Positions 29,982-40,421 of a DNA stretch of 64,000 bases are shown one piece after another; positions within the stretch are counted from its first letter, which is position 1; each line of letters begins with the position of its first letter. A program made the translations under genes and the position numbers. The stretch lies in NCBI RefSeq assembly GCF_010731895.1, contig NZ_AP022596.1, positions 4,464,001-4,528,000 on the forward strand, written 5' to 3'. The notes below the pieces were generated by a model that did no database searches, had not been told where the DNA came from, and worked only from the letters and a program-made list of their open reading frames with translations. The stretch comes from Mycolicibacterium helvum. Its GTDB lineage: Bacteria > Actinomycetota > Actinomycetes > Mycobacteriales > Mycobacteriaceae.

Positions 29982-31247
29982 TTGACCACACTTGCCAACA
30001 CCGATCTGGTGGTCGGGGACGTCCTCGCGGTCCGCCCGCAGCCGCTGGGTACCTTCGCGCTTCCGCTGGGCTACATGCTGATTCCCGCGTCCCCGGAAAC
30101 CGAAGAGGCGCGCGCGGCGCTGCTCGCCGGCAACTGCCCGCGGTGGCCCGCGGGGCTGCGCGCGCACGAGTTGGCCTTGGCCGGCGACCGAGACGGTGCG
30201 CTGGAACTGCTGCGGGGTGACGACCCGGTGACCCGGTACAACCGGTTCGTGATGGATCCCGATGCCGAAGATCCGGACGAATTGCGGTCGCTACTGGGCG
30301 ACTTCGGCGTTCTCGTGGATGTCGTGCTGTTCGCGGTCGGCAGGACCGATGACCCGCCGGTTGTGGGGTCGGCCAGCGCTGAGCTCGCCGCTCTCGTGTT
30401 GTCGGCACAGGCCAGCCGGGCGTTTCAGCTTGGCGAAGAATCGGAGGCGGTCGCGCTGCTCGATCGCGCCGCTGACGAGGCTGCCGCCGTTTCCCAGCCA
30501 TTGCGTGGTGTCCTGCTCGGGGCGTCGGCGTCGATTGCCGCGCACGCCGACCCCGCCGCCGCGGTACGCCGGTTGGAGGCAGCGCTCAAAGCGCTCGAGG
30601 GTGCCGACGGTTTGCGCATTGCCCGCGCCGAACTGCATCTGCACCTGGCCGGACTGCTACACGAGCAGGCGCCGCAGCGCCCTGAGCTGCTGGCAGTCAT
30701 TGTGCCGCATTATCATTCGGCCTTGCAGTTGGTGTTGCGCGACGAGGCTCCATTGCTGTGGGCGTCTGCGCACGCCAACCTGGCGACGGCATACCTCACG
30801 ATGCCGATGACGGAGGCCTCCGATCAGCTGCGGTTGGGCGTCGCGGCGCAGTCGCTGCGTTCGGCGCTCAAGGTGTACACCCGCGAGGAGTACCCCGAAC
30901 AGTGGGCCAGCGTTCAGCTGAACCTCGCCAATTCGCTGGTGTACACCCCGTCCAAACACCAGGCCGACAACCTGGTGGAGGCCGTCGAACTCTACGAGGC
31001 GGTCTTGGAAGCCCGTGGCCGAGAAAGCGATCCGATGGGCCGGGCCCGGGTGCTGGCCAATCAGGGCAATGTACTGGCGCACCTGGGTGCCTTCGATCAG
31101 GCGAAAGCCAAACTGTACGAGGCCCGGTTCCTGTTCGAGGAGCTGGGCGACGACGATTCGGTGCGCACGGTTCGCGGTGTGCTCGACGAGATCGCTCGAC
31201 AGACCACGCTGGCCAGGACGGAGGTCGGCGATGTCGACGACCACTGA
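29982..31247 (+). CDS. Tetratricopeptide-repeat protein of huc operon
   Basis: The 421-aa product starts with TTG at 29982, supported by AAGGGGA at 29971-29977. The C-terminal two thirds is built of helical TPR-like repeats, such as AFQLGEESEAVALLDRAADE, SVQLNLANSLVYTP (SVQ preceded by EQWA) and VLANQGNVLAHLGAFDQAKA. There is no signal peptide or membrane segment. Such a scaffold could hold hydrogenase subunits during assembly or attach the enzyme to partners. Its 3' end overlaps hucE by 17 bases. The function is inferred from context only. Confidence 0.85.
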   Translation: MTTLANTDLVVGDVLAVRPQPLGTFALPLGYMLIPASPETEEARAALLAGNCPRWPAGLRAHELALAGDRDGALELLRGDDPVTRYNRFVMDPDAEDPDELRSLLGDFGVLVDVVLFAVGRTDDPPVVGSASAELAALVLSAQASRAFQLGEESEAVALLDRAADEAAAVSQPLRGVLLGASASIAAHADPAAAVRRLEAALKALEGADGLRIARAELHLHLAGLLHEQAPQRPELLAVIVPHYHSALQLVLRDEAPLLWASAHANLATAYLTMPMTEASDQLRLGVAAQSLRSALKVYTREEYPEQWASVQLNLANSLVYTPSKHQADNLVEAVELYEAVLEARGRESDPMGRARVLANQGNVLAHLGAFDQAKAKLYEARFLFEELGDDDSVRTVRGVLDEIARQTTLARTEVGDVDDH

Positions 31248-32121
31248 ACGGATCGCGACCGAGCCGAGTTTCGAGGAACTCGCCACCCGTGTCGATGACG
31301 CTGTCGCTGCGCTGGCCGGGCTCGACGCCTCGGCGCGGGGAGTGGCCGAAGAACTCAAGTCGGCGATCGAAGAGATCCACCGCGCCGGATTGGTGACGAT
31401 CGTGCGCCGATTGCGTTCCGACGACACCGCCAGGGAGGTGCTGTTCGAGTTGGTGGACGATCCCACGGTCCATCTTCTGTTCTCGCTGCACGGGATCGTG
31501 CGACCGGACCCGGTCACCCACGCGAACCAGGTGCTGGCCGCGGTGCGCCCGCAATTGAACAGCCACGGTGGGGACGTGACACTGGTACGAGTGGAGGACG
31601 CCACCGCGTTCGTCCGCCTGGAGGGCGCCTGCAACGGCTGCTCCATGTCGGCGGTGACGTTGCGGAATCTCGTCGAAGAAGCGCTTGTGCAAGGGGTTCC
31701 GGCCATCGCTGCGGTGGAGGTGTTGCCCAACGAACCGACACCGACCCTGATCCCGCTTGAAGCGCTACGGATCGGGCGTGACCCAGCCGGTGAGGGCTGG
31801 GTCGAGGTCGGGCCGGCCGCCGCCCTTGCCGTCGATGAGCTGTCCTCGTTGCGCCTGATGACCGCCACGGGGGAGCATGCGGAGGTGATCGTGGTCAATG
31901 CCGGTCAGCGGCTATCGGCCTACCGCAACGAGTGTGCTCATGAGGCCCTTCCGCTGGACAACGCGGTGCTCGATCTGAGCAACAACACGCTGACCTGTCC
32001 CTGGCATGGATTCTGCTATGACGCGACGTCGGGGGAGTGCCTCAGCGCACCTGGCGTCCAGTTGGAACAACTGCCGCTGCGAGTCGACGGCGGTGTCGTC
32101 TGGGTGCGTGTCGGGCTGTGA
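31231..32121 (+). CDS. hucE: HucE-like NifU-domain/Rieske iron-sulfur fusion protein
   Basis: The 296-aa product joins two domains. A NifU C-terminal-type domain at about 95-165 has C134 and C137 in EGACNGCSMSA. A Rieske [2Fe-2S] domain at about 200-296 has ligands C235, H237 (NECAHEALPL) and C256, H259 (LTCPWHGFCYD). The Rieske part is of the ferredoxin type and no transmembrane anchor is seen. In M. smegmatis, HucE is thought to assist electron transfer from Huc. The ATG at 31231 lies inside the end of the TPR gene. Carrier, maturation or repair roles are all possible. Confidence 0.87.
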   Translation: MSTTTERIATEPSFEELATRVDDAVAALAGLDASARGVAEELKSAIEEIHRAGLVTIVRRLRSDDTAREVLFELVDDPTVHLLFSLHGIVRPDPVTHANQVLAAVRPQLNSHGGDVTLVRVEDATAFVRLEGACNGCSMSAVTLRNLVEEALVQGVPAIAAVEVLPNEPTPTLIPLEALRIGRDPAGEGWVEVGPAAALAVDELSSLRLMTATGEHAEVIVVNAGQRLSAYRNECAHEALPLDNAVLDLSNNTLTCPWHGFCYDATSGECLSAPGVQLEQLPLRVDGGVVWVRVGL

Positions 32122-32149
32122 CATTCCCACCCATGAAAATGCCTGCCCG

Positions 32150-33328
32150 ATGAGCCGTTACACCGTTCGGCACAACATCAGCGGACTGGGTACGCGAGCC
32201 GACGTGGTGCCGGCGGTGGACCTGACCGACGGGTGGTCGCCGGCATTGTGGCTGGGTGCACCGGCACCAGGGGGGCTGGCCTTGCCGCCGGCCAGACCGT
32301 CGATGGCGTGGATGTATTCCCCGCGTGGGGTGTTTGTCGACGAGCGGCACGTCGTGGTGGCCGACTCGGGGAATCATCGTGTGCTGATCTGGCACGGAAT
32401 ACCTGAGCATGACGAGCAACCAGCCGACGTGGTACTCGGCCAGCCCGACGGAGAGTCCGAGGGCCACGCGGCGGGTGGCCGGGGTCCGGAGCGGGGGATG
32501 AATCTGCCGACCGGGGTACTCGTGCACGACGGCCGGTTGATCGTCGCCGACGCCTGGCATCACCGGATCCTGGTGTGGAACACCGTGCCGCAGATCAGTG
32601 ATGTGGCGCCCGACTTCGTGCTGGGTCAGCCAGATGTCCACTCGGTGGTGGAGAACCGGGGCGGTGGCTGTTCGGCGTCGACGCTGTATTGGCCGTTCGG
32701 TATCGGTGTCGTCGGCTCGGCATTCTGGGTCGCCGACACCGGAAATCGGCGGGTTCTGGGCTGGCTCAACGGCATTCCGGAGTCCGACCAACCTGCCGAC
32801 GTGGTGCTCGGCCAGCCGGATGCCACGGCACGGGAGGAAAACCGGGGCGGCGCCGTCGGGCCCGCCTCTTTCCGCTGGCCCCATGACATCACCGGTCACG
32901 GGGATCTGCTGCTGGTCGCCGACGCCGGAGATCACCGTCTGCTGGGATGGTCGCCGCCGCCGGACGTCGACCGGGACGCCGATTCGGTGCTCGGTCAACC
33001 CGACTTCACCAGCGCGCTCGAATGGCCCTATGGGCCACACACATCAGATCGCTTTCGGTTCCCGTATGCGAGCTGCCTGGATGGTCAACGGCTCGCGGTG
33101 GCCGACACCGCCAACAACCGGATCCTGTTGTGGGACGGTGTACCGACCGATGGGCGCGGCGCCGATCATGTGCTGGCCCAGCCGGACTTCAGTTCCAACG
33201 GCGAGAACCGATGGACGTCGGTACAGCGCGACACGCTGTGCTGGCCCTACGGGCTGTCACTGCGCGGCGACACACTTGCCGTCGCCGACTCCGGCAACAA
33301 TCGGGTGATGATCTGGCGGCGAACGTGA
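32150..33328 (+). CDS. NHL-repeat beta-propeller protein of huc operon
   Basis: The product of about 392 aa repeats a unit of roughly 50-60 residues containing VADSGNHRVLIW, then GIPE and DVVLGQPD. At least five copies are visible (VADAWHHRILVW, VADTGNRRVLGW, VADAGDHRLLGW, VADTANNRILLW, VADSGNNRVMIW), which is an NHL six-bladed propeller pattern. There is no signal peptide. A GTG at 32108 would add 14 residues and overlap hucE; the ATG at 32150 has a poor ribosome site, so the start is uncertain. Propellers of this type serve as binding platforms; the partner is unknown. Confidence 0.85.
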   Translation: MSRYTVRHNISGLGTRADVVPAVDLTDGWSPALWLGAPAPGGLALPPARPSMAWMYSPRGVFVDERHVVVADSGNHRVLIWHGIPEHDEQPADVVLGQPDGESEGHAAGGRGPERGMNLPTGVLVHDGRLIVADAWHHRILVWNTVPQISDVAPDFVLGQPDVHSVVENRGGGCSASTLYWPFGIGVVGSAFWVADTGNRRVLGWLNGIPESDQPADVVLGQPDATAREENRGGAVGPASFRWPHDITGHGDLLLVADAGDHRLLGWSPPPDVDRDADSVLGQPDFTSALEWPYGPHTSDRFRFPYASCLDGQRLAVADTANNRILLWDGVPTDGRGADHVLAQPDFSSNGENRWTSVQRDTLCWPYGLSLRGDTLAVADSGNNRVMIWRRT

Positions 33329-34161
33329 GACCCCGAATAATTCAGGGAGACAACCAGATCGGATTTTACTGGGCAACGACGACGGGCAGACCGACGTCGT
33401 TGCAGGCGCTGCTGGTCGATGACGACGAACCGGACCGGCTGGTGGCCACCCACCTCGAAGCGCTCGACGATGCGCTGATCGCCGCCGCGGACCGATTCGG
33501 TGACATTCTGGGTGGCGGCAGAGCGCCGGCCGGCGCCGACGAACGGGACAGTCTGGTCGAACTGCACCGTACGCTGGACCGATTGTGCTTCGAATATGCC
33601 GTGGCACTGGATACTTCCGGTCTCAGCGCTGACGTGCGGGCCGGAAAGATCATCGGTACGGCGGCCTTGTTCTCGATAAGGGCGCGCCTGCCACTGGACT
33701 TGCTGGGGCCGGCGCCGTTCGATGGTGAACTCGATGACCCGTCGATCGGAGTCATCGGTGGCTTCGGCGAATTTCATCAGGTCGATCCGGACAAGCCGTG
33801 GAAGGGTGGCCGCTGGGTGGTGCGGACCGAGGCGGGCCAACGGTTTCCGCTGACATTGGCGATGCTGTTCTTCGACAGCTCTGGGGTGAACAAGGACGCC
33901 GCGCGCAAGGAGCATCGCGATGCCCTGCAGGCAGTGGTGTCGGCGGCTCGTTCACCGCAGGCCGATCCGCTGGCGGTGACCTGCGCGGTGGATTGGCTGC
34001 TGTACGACTGGCTGATGGCCCACCGCGACAGCCCGGACAGCGCGGAGATCGTATTCCCCAAAGGGTATGAAAGGGATTCAGCCCTGGTGGTTTCCGCCGC
34101 CGCCGCTTCGGTGGCCGCGCGAGCCACATTCGACCCGGGCCTGGTCGGTCTGAGCGTCTGA
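33325..34161 (+). CDS. Uncharacterised 278-aa protein at end of huc operon
   Basis: The GTG at 33325 overlaps the NHL gene stop (GTGA). The product is soluble, with no recognised motif. Features seen are FYWATTTGRPTSLQALLVDD near the N-terminus, a helical middle (LVELHRTLDRLCFEYAVALD), a Gly-rich stretch (GVIGGFGEFHQVDPDKPWKG) and a C-terminal AVDWLLYDWLMAH helix. It is the last gene of the nine-gene plus-strand operon and converges on hypB across 50 bases. Strict coupling suggests a hydrogenase-specific job. I do not recognise the family. Confidence 0.75.
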   Translation: MRPRIIQGDNQIGFYWATTTGRPTSLQALLVDDDEPDRLVATHLEALDDALIAAADRFGDILGGGRAPAGADERDSLVELHRTLDRLCFEYAVALDTSGLSADVRAGKIIGTAALFSIRARLPLDLLGPAPFDGELDDPSIGVIGGFGEFHQVDPDKPWKGGRWVVRTEAGQRFPLTLAMLFFDSSGVNKDAARKEHRDALQAVVSAARSPQADPLAVTCAVDWLLYDWLMAHRDSPDSAEIVFPKGYERDSALVVSAAAASVAARATFDPGLVGLSV

Positions 34162-34211
34162 GCGTCCGGGTGGCGTCGTGTTGTCGACGTTACCGGCGAG
34201 CCTCGTTCGGG

Positions 34212-34997
<786 letters not shown>

Positions 34998-35024
34998 GCT
35001 GAAGACCTTTCACGTGATCGCCGG

Positions 35025-35360
35025 TCATGTCACGTCGAGCGAGGTGACCAGGAACTCTTCGCCCCGAACAACCTCGACGTCGGCGCTGTCGCAATGCGGG
35101 CAGCACACCGAAAATCGGGAGGTGATCTCGCAACGCTGCCCACAGCTGCGGCAGGACACCTCGGCGGCGATGAACTCAAGCTCCAACTCGGCCTCGGCCA
35201 GGCTCTCGTGATCGCGGACCAGGGTCCAGCAGAACGACAATGACTCGGGAACCACCTGTCGCAGCGCGCCGATCTGGACCCGCACCACGTCGACACGACG
35301 GCCAACCGCATAGGGCTTCACCGCCCCGGCGATCGCGTGGCACAGCGATAATTCGTGCAC
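35025..35360 (-). CDS. hypA: Hydrogenase maturation nickel metallochaperone
   Basis: The 111-aa protein starts MHELSLCHAI, where the N-terminal amine and His2 bind nickel in HypA proteins. A zinc finger is formed by C70, C73 (CRSCG) and C87, C90 (CPHC). It hands nickel to the large subunit with HypB. It diverges from hypF across 255 bases, which must contain the hypAB promoter. Confidence 0.95.
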   Translation of the reverse strand: MHELSLCHAIAGAVKPYAVGRRVDVVRVQIGALRQVVPESLSFCWTLVRDHESLAEAELELEFIAAEVSCRSCGQRCEITSRFSVCCPHCDSADVEVVRGEEFLVTSLDVT

Positions 35361-35564
35361 GGTGGTCTTTCTATCTTCGGTATCGGGCAGGCCTGCACCT
35401 TACAGCGCAGCGCAGGTGCAGCCGAGGGGATTCTGGACGGAAAAGCGCAGACTTTCGGTGCGAGATTGTGATTGTGGTCATACCACCGCGGGACTAGCGT
35501 TGGTGTTACCTACCCGTGCGGACAGCCCTCCGCCGCGGGCGGCCGTGTTTTGCTCAGGAGGTTC

Positions 35565-35600
35565 ATGAGCACCGTTCTACCCCTGCGTCCGGCGGGCTGA
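35565..35600 (+). CDS. Possible 11-codon leader ORF before hypF
   Basis: ATG at 35565 follows a consensus AGGAGG (35556-35561), with only 3 bases between them. It encodes MSTVLPLRPAG and stops at 35600, 15 bases before the hypF ATG and in the same frame. It may be a translated leader that couples to hypF. Alternatively, hypF once started here and gained a stop. The G/C-rich hairpin CCGCC-GCG-GGCGG at 35530-35542 lies just upstream. Translation is not proven. Confidence 0.35.
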   Translation: MSTVLPLRPAG

Positions 35601-35615
35601 GGCGAAGGCGACCCG

Positions 35616-37949
35616 ATGAATGTACGGGTGCGTCTCCACATCACCGGTGTGGTGCAGGGCGTCGGATTTCGCCCGGCGGTCGCGCGGGTCGCGGCCGAGT
35701 TCAGGCTCGGCGGTTTCGTGTACAACGACGCCGGGTCGGTCCATTGCGAGTTGGAGGGCACGGCCGTCGATGTGGAAGCGGCGATCGCCGCGATCAGGCT
35801 CCGCCCACCGCCGATGGCACGCATCGACAGCGTGCGCAGTCGACGCATGGAACCCAACGGTGACAATGGCTTTCAGATCGTCGGCAGTCGTGTCGGGGAT
35901 GCCTCGCGCACCCTGGTCCCGCCGGATATCGCAGTATGCGCGGACTGCCTGCGCGAAATGCGTGACCCGGCCGACCGCCGCTACGGGCATCCGTTCATCA
36001 CGTGCACCAACTGCGGGCCGCGCTACACCGTGATCACGGACCTGCCCTATGACCGGCCGGCCACCACCATGGCCGGATTCCCCATGTGCCCGGCCTGCGC
36101 CGCGGAGTATCAGAACCCAATCGATCGCCGCTATCACGCCCAGACCGTCGCCTGTCCGGACTGCGGACCCCGGTTGAGCTGGCTGCCGGCCGGCGGCGAG
36201 CCCGACATCACCGACCCGATCGGGGCCGCAGCGGCCGCACTGCGCGACGGACACATCGTCGCGGTCAAGGGGATCGGCGGCTTTCATCTGGCCTGCCGTG
36301 CCGACGACGCATCCGCCGTCGCCGAGCTACGCCGGCGCAAGAACCGACCGGCCAAGCCCTTCGCGGTCATGGTCGCCGACCTGGCCGCCGCCGGCGACGT
36401 CGTGGTGCTCGATGACGTGGTTGCCGCCGCCCTGACCTCGCCGTCGGCGCCGATCGTGCTGGTTGCCCGCCGGCCTGGCGGGGTTGCCGACGAGGTGGCG
36501 CCGGAGCTGGGCGACCTTGGCGTAATGCTCGCCTACACGCCGGTGCACCACCAGCTCTTCGACCGGCTCGGCGGCTCGATGACGCTGGTGATGACGTCGG
36601 CCAACCAGGGCGGGTCGCCCATCGTCTTCCGAGATTCCGATTTGGGCTGGATCGACGGCCTGGCAGACGCCGTCCTCACCCATGACCGGCCCATCCACGT
36701 ACCCTGCGAGGACTCGGTGATCGCGATCGACGATCGAGGCGCCCAGTTGCCAGTGCGCCGCTCGCGCGGGTACGCCCCGTTGCCGGTTTCGGTACCAGGG
36801 TGCTCACCCGACCGCGTCATCCTCGCCACCGGTGGCGACTTGAAGACGACTTTCTGCCTGATGGGCGGCGACGGGCACGCCCATATGTCCTCGCATCTGG
36901 GTGACATGGCCGACCCGCGCACCCAGGGTTGTTTCCAAGCAGCCCTGGATCACCTGGCCTTTATGACCGACCGCACACCCGATGTGATCGCCTGCGACAT
37001 GCATCCTGGCTACGCCACCGTGGCGTGGGCGCACCGATACGCCGAGGGGCGGCCCGTCGTCGCCGTCCAACACCACCACGCCCACGCCGTCTCGCTGCTC
37101 GCCGAGCACCGAAGGCTGGGGACGTCGATCATCGCTGTCACCTACGACGGCACCGGCTACGGCACCGACGGCACGATCTGGGGCGGTGAGCTTCTCGCGA
37201 TCACCGACGCAACCCGGTTCACCCGGGTCGGTCACCTCCGGGAGTTTGCACTACCCGGCGGCGACGGCGCCGCCCGCCACCCCGCCCGCATCGCGCTGGA
37301 CCTGCTGCACCGTGCCGGTATCGAGTGGACCGCCGACCTGCCGCCGGTGGCGTCACTCGACGAGACCGGGCTGCACATCTTGGGCCAGCAGATCCCGCGC
37401 GGCCTTGGCTGCGTGCCGACCACCAGCATGGGCCGGCTTTTTGACGCGGTGGCAAGTCTGTTGGGCGTCTGCCATGAAGTCAGTTACGAAGGTCAGGCCG
37501 CAGTGGAGCTCGAGCACCTGGGCCGACGTGGGCAGCCCTGTGCGCTGGATTTCGGTGTGGCCGATGGCGTGCTGGACCCCCTGCCGGTGATCGCCGGGAT
37601 CGTCGAGGGTCTGCGCGGTGGCACCCCGGTTGCCGACTTGGCTGCCGGCTTCCATCATGCGGTGATCCGTGCCACCGCCACGGCGGCCGCCGGGTGCGCG
37701 CAGGCCGCCGGAATCTCGGTGATCGGGTTGACAGGCGGCGTGTTCGCGAATCGAACTCTGCTGCAGGGACTTCGGCACACGCTCGGTGAGCGTGGATTCG
37801 AGGTCCTCAGCCATCGAACTGTGCCGTGTAATGACGGCGGCCTGGCGCTCGGCCAGGCTGCCATTGTCGCCGCGAGGCTGAATGGCGCGGAACCGGCGAC
37901 CGGATCGGAAAGGAACGGCGTATGTGCCTCGGAATCCCCGGCAAGGTGA
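35616..37949 (+). CDS. hypF: Carbamoyltransferase of hydrogenase maturation
   Basis: The 777-aa product has the full HypF order. It starts with an acylphosphatase domain (1-90; VVQGVGFRPAV with the catalytic Arg). Two zinc fingers follow, from C108/C111, C130/C133, C158/C161 and C180/C183. A YrdC-like domain spans about 205-385 (GIGGFHLACRADDASAVAEL), and a Kae1-like domain has metal-binding histidines near 486-490 (HHHAHA). HypF makes the cyanide ligands of the NiFe site from carbamoyl phosphate, with HypE. The 3' end overlaps hypC by 28 bases. Confidence 0.96.
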   Translation: MNVRVRLHITGVVQGVGFRPAVARVAAEFRLGGFVYNDAGSVHCELEGTAVDVEAAIAAIRLRPPPMARIDSVRSRRMEPNGDNGFQIVGSRVGDASRTLVPPDIAVCADCLREMRDPADRRYGHPFITCTNCGPRYTVITDLPYDRPATTMAGFPMCPACAAEYQNPIDRRYHAQTVACPDCGPRLSWLPAGGEPDITDPIGAAAAALRDGHIVAVKGIGGFHLACRADDASAVAELRRRKNRPAKPFAVMVADLAAAGDVVVLDDVVAAALTSPSAPIVLVARRPGGVADEVAPELGDLGVMLAYTPVHHQLFDRLGGSMTLVMTSANQGGSPIVFRDSDLGWIDGLADAVLTHDRPIHVPCEDSVIAIDDRGAQLPVRRSRGYAPLPVSVPGCSPDRVILATGGDLKTTFCLMGGDGHAHMSSHLGDMADPRTQGCFQAALDHLAFMTDRTPDVIACDMHPGYATVAWAHRYAEGRPVVAVQHHHAHAVSLLAEHRRLGTSIIAVTYDGTGYGTDGTIWGGELLAITDATRFTRVGHLREFALPGGDGAARHPARIALDLLHRAGIEWTADLPPVASLDETGLHILGQQIPRGLGCVPTTSMGRLFDAVASLLGVCHEVSYEGQAAVELEHLGRRGQPCALDFGVADGVLDPLPVIAGIVEGLRGGTPVADLAAGFHHAVIRATATAAAGCAQAAGISVIGLTGGVFANRTLLQGLRHTLGERGFEVLSHRTVPCNDGGLALGQAAIVAARLNGAEPATGSERNGVCASESPAR

Positions 37950-38197
37950 TCGAAATCTGGGAGGAAGCCGGAACCCGGATGTCTACCGTCGACTTCGGCG
38001 GCACCACCAAGACGGTGTGTCTGGCGTATCTGCCCGACATGCAGATCGGCGAATACACCATCGTCCATGCGGGTTTCGCGATCACCCGGCTCGACGAGGC
38101 ATCGGCCAACGAAACATTGAAGATGTTCGAAGACCTCGGCCTCCTGGCCGATGAACTCGACGGCATCGAGGGTCAGGGTAGGCGGGAACCGGCATGA
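37922..38197 (+). CDS. hypC: Hydrogenase maturation chaperone
   Basis: The 91-aa protein starts [13 protein letters not shown]; Cys2 binds the Fe(CN)2CO precursor in HypC proteins. The rest keeps the family pattern [21 protein letters not shown] and [16 protein letters not shown]. It overlaps hypF by 28 bases and hypD by the ATGA junction. It works with HypD to build and transfer the iron-ligand unit. Confidence 0.96.
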   Translation: MCLGIPGKVIEIWEEAGTRMSTVDFGGTTKTVCLAYLPDMQIGEYTIVHAGFAITRLDEASANETLKMFEDLGLLADELDGIEGQGRREPA

Positions 38198-39297
38198 AGT
38201 ATCTCGACGAATTCCGCGATCCGGCGGCCGCCAAGACCTTGGTCGACGCGATCAGACGGCAGGCAACTCGCACCTGGACCATCATGGAAGTCTGTGGTGG
38301 GCAGACACATTCGATCATCAGAAACGGTCTCGATCAGTTACTTGACGGTGCGGTCGAGTTCATTCACGGACCTGGTTGCCCGGTGTGCGTCACCCCGCTG
38401 GAGATGATCGACCGCGCGCTGGAGATCGCCGCCCGCGACGGGGTCATCTTCTGCTCGTTCGGCGACATGTTGCGGGTACCCGGTAGTCGCCACGACCTGT
38501 TCAGCGTGCGTGCCCGCGGCGGGGACGTGCGTATCGTCTACTCGCCGTTGGATGCCACTCGGATTGCCGCCGATAACCCCGACAAAGAGGTGGTGTTCTT
38601 CGGTGTCGGGTTTGAAACCACCGCGCCGGCCAACGCCATGTCGGTCATCCACGCCCAACGGCTGGGCCTGACCAACTTCTCAGTGCTGATCTCCCATGTG
38701 CTGGTTCCCCCCGCGATGACGGCCATCCTCAGTTCCCCGACGAATCGGGTGCAGGGCTTCTTGGCCGCCGGCCACGTGTGCACCGTGATGGGCACCGGGG
38801 AGTACGGGCCACTCGTCGAGCGGTTCAAGGTGCCCATCGTGGTGACCGGATTCGAGCCGCTGGACTTGCTGGAGGGGGTACGCCAGGTGGTCGAGCTGCT
38901 CGAATCGGGCCAGGTTGCGTTGCGCAACGCCTACCCGCGGGCGGTCAGCGACGCCGGTAACACCGTGGCGCAGCAGGCGTTGGCCGACGTCTTCTCGGTA
39001 GTCGACCGGCAGTGGCGCGGTATCGGCATGATTCCCAAGTCGGGGTGGGCGATCTCGCCGCGCTACGCCGACTTCGACGCCGAGCTCAGGTTCGGCGTCG
39101 GGCAGCTGCGGGTGCAGGAGTCTGCGGAATGCCATGCCGGCGAGGTATTGCAGGGCCTGCTCAAACCCAACCAGTGCCCGGCGTTCGGCAAGACCTGCAC
39201 GCCCCGGACCCCGCTGGGCGCCACCATGGTGTCGAGTGAAGGTGCGTGTGCGGCGTACTACCAGTTCCGCAGGCTGGAGACCGCGGCCCATGTCTGA
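38194..39297 (+). CDS. hypD: Hydrogenase Fe-ligand assembly protein
   Basis: The 367-aa protein has the three HypD Cys motifs: [10 protein letters not shown] (C34), [10 protein letters not shown] (C62, C65) and a C-terminal [4Fe-4S] group ([16 protein letters not shown] and [10 protein letters not shown]). [11 protein letters not shown] is another family block. It reduces and holds the iron while the CN and CO ligands are added, together with HypC. It overlaps hypC (ATGA) and hypE (8 bases). Confidence 0.96.
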   Translation: MKYLDEFRDPAAAKTLVDAIRRQATRTWTIMEVCGGQTHSIIRNGLDQLLDGAVEFIHGPGCPVCVTPLEMIDRALEIAARDGVIFCSFGDMLRVPGSRHDLFSVRARGGDVRIVYSPLDATRIAADNPDKEVVFFGVGFETTAPANAMSVIHAQRLGLTNFSVLISHVLVPPAMTAILSSPTNRVQGFLAAGHVCTVMGTGEYGPLVERFKVPIVVTGFEPLDLLEGVRQVVELLESGQVALRNAYPRAVSDAGNTVAQQALADVFSVVDRQWRGIGMIPKSGWAISPRYADFDAELRFGVGQLRVQESAECHAGEVLQGLLKPNQCPAFGKTCTPRTPLGATMVSSEGACAAYYQFRRLETAAHV

Positions 39298-40360
39298 TCC
39301 GGTGACGATCGACCCGTCGGATTGGGTGTGTCCGTTGCCGCTGCGCGAGACCAAGCGGATCCTGCTCGGGCACGGCGGTGGCGGCATCCTGTCCGAGGAA
39401 CTCATCGAAAACCTGTTCCTGCCGGCCTTCGGCTCGGGGGGCGGACCGGCCCGCGATTCCGCTGTGCTGACCGTTGCCGGCGGGCGCATCGCCTTGACCA
39501 CCGACTCCTATGTGGTCAATCCGCTGTTCTTCCCGGGCGGCAACATCGGTGATCTGGCCGTCAACGGCACGATCAACGACCTGGCGTGCAGCGGTGCGCA
39601 GCCGCTGGGACTGACGGCCGGCTTCATCATCGAAGAGGGCCTGGAGCTTGAGGTGTTGGGCGCCGTCGCACAGACCATGGGCAAGGCGGCCGCCGAGGCG
39701 GGGGTGAGCATTGTCACCGGCGACACCAAGGTCGTCGGAAAGGGCAGTGCGGACGGGCTTTTCATCAACACCGCCGGTGTCGGGGTGGTGCCCGATGGAG
39801 TGCGCATCGGACCTGAGCAAGCCCGTCCCGGCGACCATGTCATCGTGTCGGGCAACATCGGTGAACACGGCGTGGCCATCATGAGTGTGCGCGAGGGCAT
39901 CGACTTCGGAACCACGGTGACCACCGACAGCGCACCGCTGCACCAACTGGTGGCTGCGATGCTGGCCGCCGTGACAGACCCCAATGTCGTGCACGTGCTG
40001 CGTGATCCGACTCGCGGCGGGCTGGTCGCATCGACCGTCGAGATCGCCCGCGCCGCGGGCGTCGGCGTCGAACTGGACGAGCACCTCATTCCGGTGCCCG
40101 ACGCGGTGTCCTCGGCCTGCAGCTTCCTGGGGCTGGATCCCCTGCAGGTCGCCAATGAAGGCAAGCTGGTGGCCTTCGTCGATCCCGCGTTCAGTGCGGT
40201 AGTGCTGGAGGCGATGCGATCTCGACCCGAGGGGGCGGGTGCGGTCGTCATCGGCCGGGCGGTGGAGGAACACCCGGGCATGGTGGTCGGACGCACGGCG
40301 TTCGGCACCACTCGTGTGATCGAACGTGAACTCGGCGAACAGCTCCCGCGGATCTGCTGA
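39290..40360 (+). CDS. hypE: Hydrogenase maturation dehydratase
   Basis: From the ATG at 39290 the 356-aa protein is a PurM-like ATPase ([50 protein letters not shown]) that ends in PRIC. The C-terminal Cys356 is the residue that carries the carbamoyl and then the cyano group. It dehydrates the thiocarboxamide made by HypF. It is the last gene of hypFCDE; a convergent gene ends 61 bases downstream. Confidence 0.96.
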   Translation: MSDPVTIDPSDWVCPLPLRETKRILLGHGGGGILSEELIENLFLPAFGSGGGPARDSAVLTVAGGRIALTTDSYVVNPLFFPGGNIGDLAVNGTINDLACSGAQPLGLTAGFIIEEGLELEVLGAVAQTMGKAAAEAGVSIVTGDTKVVGKGSADGLFINTAGVGVVPDGVRIGPEQARPGDHVIVSGNIGEHGVAIMSVREGIDFGTTVTTDSAPLHQLVAAMLAAVTDPNVVHVLRDPTRGGLVASTVEIARAAGVGVELDEHLIPVPDAVSSACSFLGLDPLQVANEGKLVAFVDPAFSAVVLEAMRSRPEGAGAVVIGRAVEEHPGMVVGRTAFGTTRVIERELGEQLPRIC

Positions 40361-40421
40361 GCTCCTGGCCCTCGCCGATGATGTGCGGGTGACCGGTGCC
40401 CACCGCCGCGGGTATATACGG

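Noticed and set aside
35361..35615. Nickel riboswitch or similar structured RNA before hypF
   Set aside because: Only a short G/C hairpin and a mini-ORF were seen; no conserved riboswitch core could be recognised by eye.
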